In this document: piece by piece, positions 53,401 through 64,000 of the stretch | Layout of the letters: every line of letters begins with the position of its first letter | Position numbering within the stretch: position 1 is the stretch's first letter | DNA from: Ascarosepion bandense | Taxonomy: Eukaryota; Mollusca; Cephalopoda; Sepiida; Sepiidae | Direction: 5' to 3' | NCBI GenBank assembly: GCA_037127315.1 | Contig: JBBBDQ010001289.1 | Coordinates: 186,501-250,500, forward strand | DNA: 64,000 nucleotides | The notes under the pieces: generated by a model | What the model saw: the letters and a program-made list of their open reading frames with translations, nothing else | The model's database searches: none | What the model was told of the DNA's origin: nothing | Made by a program: the position numbers and the translations under genes

Positions 53401-54029
53401 TAAAGAACTATTTTTTTTCTTGTGATGTCGACTTTCTCACTTAGTTCTTTTTAAATTGTCACTTTGCAAATCTTCCACTGGAGAGATCACCTTTTTTTTT
53501 TTTTACTTTCTATAGACGCACTTAATCTTTACAAAGATGCGCATGCGTGCTACTGACTATGCGTATACGTCCCTTAATATGCGTGTGTTTTTCTAATGAT
53601 GCAAAAAAAAGCTGTTTGCGTGATTTTTAATCCGGAAAAGGATGTTTCATGATTGTTTGGCCACTGATGTCAGACACGCGATAAACATTTAATCTGGCTA
53701 TATTCACGGAAATCAAACGATTGATTGCTAGAGATGAAGGGAGGCAAAATTCGCAACCGCAGATTTGACGGTCCACCCGACCTCATCTTCAAACCCGTTA
53801 TAGACGCGATCAGTTATTGTCCAATTAAAGAATTCATTTTAACAATCATAAAAAAAGTACGTTGGACAAGTTACTTAAAAACTGTGTAATGAACTTCACA
53901 TCTTGTCGAATGTGTTACATCCTTCCACGAAATCTACTTCGAATCAGGGTCACAATAGGCGCTTACGAGTATTAAATTGCGTTGCATTTGAAAGAACCAA
54001 CATAGTGGGTGATCAGTAATGAATTTTTT
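53401..54029. other. No recognised gene
   Basis: Mixed composition, poly-T runs at 53,410 and 53,493; an alternating gcgcatgcgtgc patch at 53,539. Nothing else supported. Confidence 0.4.
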
Positions 54030-54300
54030 TTTTATAATCGTTTCTCTCCAAGCAAGGAAGTTCCACGACTGGTGTGCAGGGGGTTTATTGTGAGAAAAAA
54101 AAGGAACGAAAAAGAAACACGGAGCAAGTAGGCGGAGGTGTTGAATAGAGAACATGATAAATTTGATAATCAAAAACATAACGATGACAACTGAGGTTGC
54201 ACTTGAACTTTCGGAAATTGTAGCTATCAGGGAAGCGATGCTATTAAATAAAGTTCTACCAGCGTGAAGTGCGAGAGAGGAAACTGATAGTATACAAGTG
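54030..54300 (-). mobile_element. CR1/L2-type LINE 3' end adjoining the satellite
   Basis: The minus strand has the SLPDSYNFRKFKCNLS-like C-terminus and ...LHTSRGTSLLGERNDYKK tail. It ends within 30 bp of the first satellite monomer. Confidence 0.65.
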
Positions 54301-54330
54301 GCGGTTAGATTTTGACAATTTTGACGGTAG

Positions 54331-57300
54331 ATCTGATTATGCCGGCGTGTGGTCGCCGATTTTTTCGAAACTTAGCGAATTTTTTCACCTTTACCCGATT
54401 GGCACAGAGCTAAGTGCTGAGCCTCCAATCACGCCAGCGCGTAGTCTTCGGCTACGTGTCTGGCTCCCATCTGATTACGCAGGGATGTAGTCATCGATTT
54501 CTTCGAAGCTAAGCGAATTTTTTCAACTTTGCCCGATTGGCACAGAGCTAATTGCTGAGCCTCCAATCACGCCAGCGCGTAGTCTTCGGCTAAGTGTATG
54601 GCTCCCATCTGATTACGCAGGCATGTAGTCATCGATTTCTTCGAAGCTAAGCGAATTTTTTCAAATTTGCCCGATTGGCACAGAGCTAATTGCTGAGCCT
54701 CCAATCACGCCAGCGCGTAGTCTTCGGCTAAGTGTCTGGCTCCCGTCTGATTACGCAGGCATGTAGTCATCGATTTCTTCGAAGCTAAGCGAATTTTTCA
54801 ACTTTGCCCGATTGGCACAGAGCTAATTACTGAGCCTCCAATCACGCCAGCGCGTAGTCTTCGGCTAAGTGTATGGCTCCCATCTGATTACGCAGGCATG
54901 TAGTCATCAATTTCTTCGAAGCTAAGCGAATTTTTTCAACTTTGCCCGATTGGCACAGAGCTAATTGCTGAGCCTCCAATCACGCCAGCGCGTAGTCTTC
55001 GGCTAAGTGTCTGGCTCCCATCTGATTACGCAGGCATGAAGTCATCGATTTCTTCGAAGCTAAGTGAATTTTTTCAAATTTGCCCGATTGGCACAGAGCT
55101 AATTGCTGAGCCTCCAATCACGCCAGCGCGTAGTCTTCGGCTAAGTGTCTGGCTCCCGTCTGATTACGCAGGCATGTAGTCATCGATTCTTCGAAGCTAA
55201 GCGAATTTTTTTAACTTTGCCCGATTGGCACAGAACTAATTGCTGAGCCTCCAATCACGCCAGCGCGTAGTCTTCGGCTAAGTATCTGGCTCCCATCTGA
55301 TTACGCAGGCATGTAGTCATCGATTTCTTCGAAGCTAAGCGAATTTTTTCAAATTTGCCCGATTGGCACAAAGCTAATTGCTGAGCCTCCAATCACGCCA
55401 GCGCGTAGTCTTCGGCTAAGTGTCTGGCTCCCATCTGATTACGCAGGCATGTAGTCATCGATTTCTTCGAAGCTAAGCGAATTTTTTCAAATTTGCCCGA
55501 TTGCCACAGAGCTAATTGCTGAGCCTCCAATCACACCAGCGCGTAGTCTTCGGCTAAGTGTCTGGCTCATCTCTGATTACGCAAGCATGTAGTCATCGAT
55601 TTCTTCGAAGCTAAGCGAATTTTTTCAACTTTGCCCGATTGGCACAGAGCTAAATGCTGAGCCTCCAATCACGCCAGCGCGTAGTTTTGGGCTAATTGTC
55701 TAGCTCCCATCTGATTACGCAGTCATGTATTCATCGATTTCTTCGAAGCTAATCGAATTTTTACAACTTTGCCCGATTGGCACAGAGCTAATTGCTCAGG
55801 CTCCAATCACGCCAGCGCGTAGTCTTCGGCTAAGTGTCTGGCGCCCGTCTGATTACGCAGGCATGTAGTCATCGATTTCTTCGAAGCTAAGCGAATTTTT
55901 TCAACTTTGCCCGATTGGCACAGAGCTAATTGCTGAGCCTCCAATCACGCCAGCGCCTAGTCTTCGGCTAAGTGTATGGCTCCCATCTGATTACGCAGGC
56001 ATGTAGTCATCGATTTTTTCGAAGCTAAGCGAATTTTTTCAACTTTGCCCGATTGGCACAGAGCTAATTGCTGAGCCTCCAATTACGCCAGCGCGTAGTC
56101 TTCGGCTAAGTGTCTGGCTCCCATCTGATTACGCAGGCATGTAGTCATCGATTTCTTCGAAGCTAAGCGAATTTTTTCAACTGTGCCCGATTGGCACAGA
56201 GCTAATTGCTGAGCCTCCAATCACGCCAGCGCGTAGTCTTCGGCTAAGTGTCTGGCTCCCATCTGATTACGCAGGCATGAAGTCATCGATTTCTTCGAAG
56301 CTAAGTGAATTTTTTCAAATTTGCCCGATTGGCACAGAGCTAATTGCTGAGCCTCCAATCACGCCAGCGCGTAGTCTTCGGCTAAGTGTCTGGCTCCCGT
56401 CTGATTACGCAGGCATGTATTCATCGATTTCTTCGAAGCTAATCAATTTTTACAACGCTTTGCCCGATTGGCACAGAGCTAATTGGTGAGCCTCCATTCA
56501 CGCCAGCGCGGAGTCTTCGGCTAAGTGTCTGGCTCCCATCTGATAACGCAGTCATGAAGTCATCGATTTCTTCGAAGCTGAGCGAATTTTCTCAATCTTG
56601 CCCGATTGGCACACAGCTAATTGCTGAGCCTCCAATCACGCCAGTGCCTAGTCTTTGGCTAAGTGTCTGGCTACCATCTGATTACGCAGGCATGTAGTTA
56701 TCGATTTCTTCGAAGCTAAGCGAATTTTTTCAAATTTGCCCGATTGGCACAAAGCTAATTGCTGAGCCTCCAATCACGCCAGCGCGTAGTCTTCGGCAAA
56801 GTGTCTGGCTCCCATCTGATTACGCAGGCATGTAGTCATCGATTTCTTCGAAGCTAAGCGAATTTTTTCAACTTTGCCCGATTGCCACAGAGCTAATTGC
56901 TGAGCCTCCAATCACGCCAGCGCGTAGTCTTCGGCTAAGTGTCTGGCTCATCTCTGATTACGCAAGCATGTAGTCATCGACTTCTTCGAAGCTAAGCGAA
57001 TTTTTTCAACTTTGCCCGATTGGCACAGAACTAATTTCTGAGCCTCCAATCACGCCAGCGTGTAGTCTTCGGCTAAGTGTCTGGCTCCCATCTGATTACG
57101 CAGGCATGTAGTCATCGATTTCTTCGAAGCAAAGCGAATTTTTTCAAATTTGCCCGATTGGCACAGAGCTAAATGCTGAGCCTCCAATCACGCCAGCGCG
57201 TAGTTTTGGGCTAATTGTCTAGCTCCCATCTGATTACGCAGTCATGTATTCATCGATTTCTTCGAAGCTAATCGAATTTTTACAACTTTGCCCGATTGGC

Positions 57301-60300
57301 ACAGAGCTAATTGCTGAGCCTCCAATCACGCCAGCGCGTAGTCTTCGGCTAAGTGTCTGGCTCCCATCTGATTACGCAGGCATGTAGTCATCGATTTCTT
57401 CGAAGCTAAGCGAATTTTTTCAAATTTGCCCGATTGGCACAGAGCTAATTTCTGAGCCTCCAATCACGCCAGCGCGTAGTCTTCGGCTAAGTGTCTGGCT
57501 CCCGTCTGATTACGCAGGCATGTAGTCATCGATTTCTTCGAAGCTAAGCGAATTTTTACAACTTTGCCCGATTGGCACAGAGCTAAATGCTGAGCCTCCA
57601 ATCACGCCAGCGCGTAGTTTTCGGCTAAGTGTCTAGCTCCCATCTGATTACGCAGTCATGTATTCATCGATTTCTTCGAAGCTAATCGAATTTTTACAAC
57701 TTTGCCCGATTGGCACAGAGCTAATTGGTGAGCCTCCATTCACGCCAGCGCGGAGTCTTCGGCTAAGTGTCTGGCTCCCATCTGATAACGCAGTCATGAA
57801 GTCATCGATTTCTTCGAAGCTGAGCGAATTTTCTCAATCTTGCCCGATTGGCACACAGCTAATTGCTGAGCCTCCAATCACGCCAGTGCCTAGTCTTTGG
57901 CTAAGTGTCTGGCTACCATCTGATTACGCAGGCATGTAGTTATCGATTTCTTCGAAGCTAAGCGAATTTTTTCAAATTTGCCCGATTGGCACAGAGCTAA
58001 TTGCTGAGCCTCCAATCACGCCAGCGCGTAGTCTTCGGCTAAGTGTCTGGCTCCCATCTGATTACGCAGGCATGTAGTCATCGATTTCTTCGAAGCTAAG
58101 CGAATTTTTTCAACTGTGCCCGATTGGCACAGAGCTAATTGCTGAGCCTCCAATCACGCCAGCGCGTAGTCTTCGGCTAAGTGTCTGGCTCCCATCTGAT
58201 TACGCAGGCATGAAGTCATCGATTTCTTCGAAGCTAAGTGAATTTTTTCAAATTTGCCCGATTGGCACAGAGCTAATTGCTGAGCCTCCAATCACGCCAG
58301 CGCGTAGTCTTCGGCTAAGTGTCTGGCTCCCGTCTGATTACGCAGGCATGTAGTCATGTATTTTTTGAAGCTAAGCGAATTTTTTTAACTTTGCCCGATT
58401 GGCACAGAACTAAGTGCTGAGCCTCCAATCACGCCAGCGCGTAGTCTTCGGCTAAGTATCTGGCTCCCATCTGATTACGCCCGCATGTAGTCATCGATTT
58501 CTTCGAAGCTAAGCGAATTTTTTCAAATTTGCCCGATTGGCACACAGCTAATTGCTGAGCCTCCAATCACGCCAGCGCGTAGTCTTCGGCTAAGTGTCTG
58601 GCTCCCATCTGATTACGCAGGCATGTAGTTATCGATTTCTTCGAAGCTAAGCGAATTTTTTCAAATTTGCCCGATTGGCACAAAGCTAATTGCTGAGCCT
58701 CCAATCACGCCAGCGCGTAGTCTTCGGCAAAGTGTCTGGCTCCCATCTGATTACGCAGGCATGTAGTCATCGATTTCTTCGAAGCTAAGCGAATTTTTTC
58801 AAATTTGCCCGATTGCCACAGAGCTAATTGCTGAGCCTCCAATCACGCCAGCGCGTAGTCTTCGGCTAAGTGTCTGGCTCATCTCTGATTACGCAAGCAT
58901 GTAGTCATCGACTTCTTCGAAGCTAAGCGAATTTTTTCAACTTTGCCCGATTGGCACAGAACTAATTTCTGAGCCTCCAATCACGCCAGCGTGTAGTCTT
59001 CGGCTAAGTGTCTGGCTCCCATCTGATTACGCAGGCATGTAGTCATCGATTTCTTCGAAGCAAAGCGAATTTTTTCAAATTTGCCCGATTGGCACAGAGC
59101 TAAATGCTGAGCCTCCAATCACGCCAGCGCGTAGTTTTGGGCTAATTGTCTAGCTCCCATCTGATTACGCAGTCATGTATTCATCGATTTCTTCGAAGCT
59201 AATCGAATTTTTACAACTTTGCCCGATTGGCACAGAGCTAATTGCTGAGCCTCCAATCACGCCAGCGCGTAGTCTTCGGCTAAGTGTCTGGCTCCCATCT
59301 GATTACGCAGGCATGTAGTCATCGATTTCTTCGAAGCTAAGCGAATTTTTTCAAATTTGCCCGATTGGCACAGAGCTAATTTCTGAGCCTCCAATCACGC
59401 CAGCGCGTAGTCTTCGGCTAAGTGTCTGGCTCCCGTCTGATTACGCAGGCATGTAGTCATCGATTTCTTCGAAGCTAAGCGAATTTTTACAACTTTGCCC
59501 GATTGGCACAGAGCTAAATGCTGAGCCTCCAATCACGCCAGCGCGTAGTTTTCGGCTAAGTGTCTAGCTCCCATCTGATTACGCAGTCATGTATTCATCG
59601 ATTTCTTCGAAGCTAATCGAATTTTTACAACTTTGCCCGATTGGCACAGAGCTAATTGGTGAGCCTTCCATTCACGCCAGCGCGGAGTCTTCGGCTAAGT
59701 GTCTGGCTCCCATCTGATAACGCAGTCATGAAGTCATCGATTTCTTCGAAGCTGAGCGAATTTTCTCAATCTTGCCCGATTGGCACACAGCTAATTGCTG
59801 AGCCTCCAATCACGCCAGTGCCTAGTCTTTGGCTAAGTGTCTGGCTACCATCTGATTACGCAGGCATGTAGTTATCGATTTCTTCGAAGCTAAGCGAATT
59901 TTTTCAAATTTGCCCGATTGGCACAAAGCTAATTGCTGAGCCTCCAATCACGCCAGCGCGTAGTCTTCGGCAAAGTGTCTGGCTCCCATCTGATTACGCA
60001 GGCATGTAGTCATCGATTTCTTCGAAGCTAAGCGAATTTTTTCAACTTTGCCCGATTGCCACAGAGCTAATTGCTGAGCCTCCAATCACGCCAGCGCGTA
60101 GTCTTCGGCAAAGTCTCTGGCTCCCATCTGATTACGCAGGCATGTAGTCATCGATTTCTTCGAAGCTAAGCGAATTTTTTCAAATTTGCCCGATTGCCAC
60201 AGAGCTAATTGCTGAGCCTCCAATCACGCCAGCGCGTAGTCTTCGGCTAAGTGTCTGGCTCATCTCTGATTACGCAAGCATGTAGTCATCGACTTCTTCG

Positions 60301-63300
60301 AAGCTAAGCGAATTTTTTCAACTTTGCCCGATTGGCACAGAACTAATTTCTGAGCCTCCAATCACGCCAGCGTGTAGTCTTCGGCTAAGTGTCTGGCTCC
60401 CATCTGATTACGCAGGCATGTAGTCATCGATTTCTTCGAAGCAAAGCGAATTTTTTCAAATTTGCCCGATTGGCACAGAGCTAAATGCTGAGCCTCCAAT
60501 CACGCCAGCGCGTAGTTTTGGGCTAATTGTCTAGCTCCCATCTGATTACGCAGTCATGTATTCATCGATTTCTTCGAAGCTAATCGAATTTTTACAACTT
60601 TGCCCGATTGGCACAGAGCTAATTTCTGAGCCTCCAATCACGCCAGCGCGTAGTCTTCGGCTAAGTGTCTGGCTCCCGTCTGATTACGCAGGCATGTAGT
60701 CATCGATTTCTTCGAAGCTAAGCGAATTTTTACAACTTTGCCCGATTGGCACAGAGCTAAATGCTGAGCCTCCAATCACGCCAGCGCGTAGTTTTCGGCT
60801 AAGTGTCTAGCTCCCATCTGATTACGCAGTCATGTATTCATCGATTTCTTCGAAGCTAATCGAATTTTTACAACTTTGCCCGATTGGCACAGAGCTAATT
60901 GCTGAGCCTCCATTCACGCCAGCGCGGAGTCTTCGGCTAAGTGTCTGGCTCCCATCTGATAACGCAGTCATGAAGTCATCGATTTCTTCGAAGCTGAGCG
61001 AATTTTCTCAATCTTGCCCGATTGGCACACAGCTAATTGCTGAGCCGCCAATCACGCCAGTGCCTAGTCTTTGGCTAAGTGTCTGGCTACGATCTGATTA
61101 CGCAGGCATGTAGTTATCGATTTCTTCGAAGCTAAGCGAATTTTTTCAAATTTGCCCGATTGGCACAAAGCTAATTGCTGAGCCTCCAATCACGCCAGCG
61201 CGTAGTCTTCGGCAAAGTGTCTGGCTCCCATCTGATTACGCAAGCATGTAGTCATCGATTTCTTCGAAGCTAAGCGAATTTTTTCAACTTTGCCCGATTG
61301 CCACAGAGCTAATTGCTGAGCCTCCAATCACGCCAGCGCGTAGTCTTCGGCAAAGTGTCTGGCTCGTCTCTGATTACGCAAGCATGTAGTCATCGATTTC
61401 TTCGAAGCTAAGCGAATTTTTTCAACTTTGCCCGATTGCCACAGAGCTAATTGCTGAGCCTCCAATCACGCCAGCGCGTAGTCTTCAGCTAAGTGTCTGG
61501 CTCCCATCTGATTACGCAGGCATGTAGTCATCGATTTCTTCGAAGCTAAGCGAATTTTTTCAAATTTGCCCGATTGGCACAGAGCTAATTTCTGAGCCTC
61601 CAATCACGCCAGCGCGTAGTCTTCGGCTAAGTGTCTGGCTCCGGTCTGATTACGCAGTCATGTATTCATCGATTTCTTCGAAGCTAATCGAATTTTTACA
61701 ACTTTGCCCGATTGGCACAGAGCTAATTACTGAGCCTCCTATCACGCCAGCGCGTAGTCTTCGGCTAAGTGTCTGGCTCCCATCTGATTACGCAGGCATG
61801 TAGTCATCCATTTCTTCGAAGCTAAGCGAATTTTTTCAACTTTGCCCGATTGGCACAGAGCTAATTGGTGAGCCTCCATTCACGCCAGGGCGTACTCTTC
61901 GGTTAAGTGTCTGGCTCCCATCTGATAACGCAGGCATGAAGTCATCGATTTCTTCGAAGCTAAGCGAAGTTTCTCAACTTTGCCCGATTGGCACAGAGCT
62001 AATTGCTGAGCCTCCAATCACGCCAGCGCCTTGTCTTCGGCTAAGTGTCTGGCTCCCATCTGATAACGCAGGCATGTAGTCATCGATTTCTTCGAAGCTA
62101 AACGAATTTTTTTCAAATTTGCCCGATTGGCACAGAGCTAATTGCTGAGCCTCCAATCACGCCAGCGCGTAGTCTTCGGCTAAGTGTCTGGTTACCATCT
62201 GATTACGCAGGCATGTAGTTATCGATTTATTCGAAGTTAAGCGAATTTTTTCAAATTTGCCCGATTGGCACAAAGCTAATTGCTGAGCCTCCAATCACGC
62301 CGGCGCTTAGTCTTCGGCAAAGTATCTGGCTCCCATCTGATTAAGCAGGAATGTAGTCATCGATTTCTTCGAAGTTAAGCGAATTTTTTCAATTTGCCCG
62401 ATTGGCACAGAGCTAATTGCTGAGCCTCCAATCACGCCAGAGCCTAGTCTTCGGCTAAGTGTCTGGCTCCCATCTGATTACGCAGGCATGTAGTCATCGA
62501 TTTCTTCGAAGTTAAGCGTTGTTTTTCAACTTTGCCCGATTGGCACAGAGCTAATTGCTGAGCCTCCAATCACGTCAGCGCGTAGTCTTCGGCTAAGTGT
62601 CTAGCTCCCATCTGAATACGCACGCATGTAGTCATCGATTTCTTCGAAGTTAAGCGAATTTTTTCAACTTTGCCCGATTGGCACAGAGCTAATTGCTGAG
62701 CCTCCAATCACGCCAGCGCGTAGTCTTCGGCTAAGTGTCTAGCTCCCATCTGATTACGCAAGCATGTAGTCATCGATTTCTTCGAAGATAAGCGAATTTT
62801 TTCAACTTTGCCCGATTGGCACAGAGCTAATTGCTGAGCCTCCAATCACGCCAGCGCGTAGACTTCGGCTATGTGTCTGGCTACCATCTGATTACGCAGG
62901 CATGTAGTTATCGATTTCTTCGAAGCTAAGCGAATTTTTTCAAATTTGCCCGATTGGCACAAAGCTAAATGCTGAGCCTCCAATCACGCCGGCGCGTAGT
63001 CTTCGGCAAAGTGTCTGGCTCCCATCTGATTACGCAAGCATGTAGTCATCGATTTCTTCGAAGCTAAGCGAATTTTCTCAATCTTGCCCGATTGGCACAC
63101 AGCTAATTGCTGAGCCTCCAATCACGCCAGTGCCTAGTCTTCGGCTAAGTGTCTGGCTCCCATCTGATTACGCAGGCATGTAGTTATCGATTTCTTCGAA
63201 GCTAAGCGAATTTTTTCAAATTTGCCCGATTGGCACAAAGCTAATTGCTGAGCCTCCAATCACGCCAGCGCGTAGTCTTCGGTAAAGTGTCTGGCTCCCA

Positions 63301-64000
63301 TCTGATTACGCAGGCATGTAGTCATCGATTTCTTCGAAGCTAAGCGAATTTTTTCAACTTTGCCCGATTGCCACAGAGCTAATTGCTGAGCCTCCAATCA
63401 CGCCAGCGCGTAGACTTCGGCAAAGTGTCTGGCTCATCTCTGATTACGCAAGCATGTAGTCATCGATTTCTTCGAAGCTAAGCGAATTTTTTCAACTTTG
63501 CCCGATTGGCACAGAGCTAATTGGTGAGCCTCCATTCACGCCAGGGCGTACACTTCGGCTAAGTGTCTGGTTATCATCTGATTACGCAGGCATGTAGTTA
63601 TCGATTTCTTCGAAGTTAAGCGAATTTTTTCAAATTTGCCCGATTGGCACAAAGCTAATTGCTGAGCCTCCAATCACGCCGGCGCTTAGTCTTCGGCAAA
63701 GTGTCTGGCTCCCATCTGATTACGCAGGCATGTAGTCATCGATTTCTTCGAAGTTAAGCGAATTTTTTCAACTTTGCCCGATTGGCACAAAGCTAATTGC
63801 TGAGCCTCCAATCACGCCAGTGCGTAGTCTTCGGCTAAGTGTCTGGCTCCCATCTGATTACGCAGGCATGTAGTCATCGATTTCTTCGAAGTTAAGCGTT
63901 TTTTTTCAACTTTGCCCGATTGGCACAGAGCTAATTGCTGAGCCTCCAATCACGCCAGCGCCTAGTCTTCGGCTAAGTGTCTAGCTCCCATCTGAATACG
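54331..64000 (+). repeat. 138-bp satellite array, about 70 monomers, runs off the right edge
   Basis: Monomer (from one gtagtcatcg to the next) is 138 bp = 46 codons. Landmarks: gatttcttcgaagctaagcg, ttgcccgattggcacaga, ctgagcctccaatcacgcc, gtcttcggctaagtg, gattacgcaggcatg. Monomers differ by a few percent to about 10%. Because 138 is a multiple of three, one frame stays open except for TAG in atgTAGtca; in monomers with atgtat or atgaag it reads through (93-codon frames at 57,658, 60,832; shorter at 56,277, 59,656). I regard these as by-products. Each monomer has GATTGG and CCAATC facing each other 22 bp apart and the palindrome cttcgaag. Marker monomers show blocks repeated at 9- and 14-monomer distances. 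Confidence 0.95.

Noticed and set aside
57658..61113. Satellite open frames of 70-93 codons as real small proteins
   Set aside because: The frame is closed by TAG in most monomers and opens only where that codon has mutated; no start context or conserved domain is seen.

Overview
This window is repeat-rich, AT-rich animal DNA, and I find no convincing host protein-coding exon in it. Almost every recognisable open frame is a piece of a transposable element. Several things together suggest a cephalopod, most likely octopus-like: long (AT)n and (CA)n tracts, many tRNA-derived SINEs, RTE/BovB-type LINEs with (AAG)n tails, CR1/L2-type LINE tails, Penelope-like relics, mariner and hAT elements, and Helitron/Helentron-like ends. 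The organism call is an inference from recognising these families, not something the sequence proves.

Layout. 1-1.7 kb: the intact 3' half of a non-LTR retrotransposon with a restriction-like endonuclease (R2/R4-Dong-like group). 1.7-6.1 kb: an inverted duplication carrying the same damaged RTE fragment on both arms. 6-14.5 kb: AT-rich repeats, two matching mariner deletion derivatives, more R4/Dong-like pieces in TAA repeats, and a Helitron-like end. 14.8-18 kb: LINE tails and a diverged three-copy tandem. 18.2-22.8 kb: tandem 394-bp units with class II tRNA-like sequences, a Penelope relic broken by a pentanucleotide satellite, and two irritans-type mariner relics. 22.9-43 kb: SINEs, palindromes, RTE fragments, a 5S rRNA-like sequence joined to a SINE, a candidate solo LTR, a nested RTE/hAT/LINE stack and paired Penelope-like frames. 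43.9-51 kb: the longest RTE copy (minus strand), more RTE and SINEs. 51.8-53.4 kb: a GAAA-rich tract split by an inverted-repeat element. 54.3-64 kb: about 70 copies of a 138-bp satellite that runs off the right edge.

The most interesting signal is a SINE family present in five copies (10.7, 23.0, 31.5, 42.6 and 42.9 kb). It joins a tRNA-like pol III promoter to a type I hammerhead ribozyme motif at its 3' end. The copy at 31,715-31,758 has every core nucleotide and all three helices. The copy at 42,771-42,814 keeps the core and shows a compensated change in stem II. All copies lie in or against (AT)n tracts. The second theme is hairpin DNA: at least seven large inverted repeats, several of them ending in hammerhead-like or Penelope-like sequence.

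These parts do not form a cooperating gene set. LINEs (RTE, R4/Dong-like, CR1/L2-like) and Penelope elements would supply reverse transcriptase, and the SINEs and hammerhead SINEs are non-autonomous passengers. Mariner, hAT and Helitron remnants are all defective here. Identities were judged by eye without alignment software.
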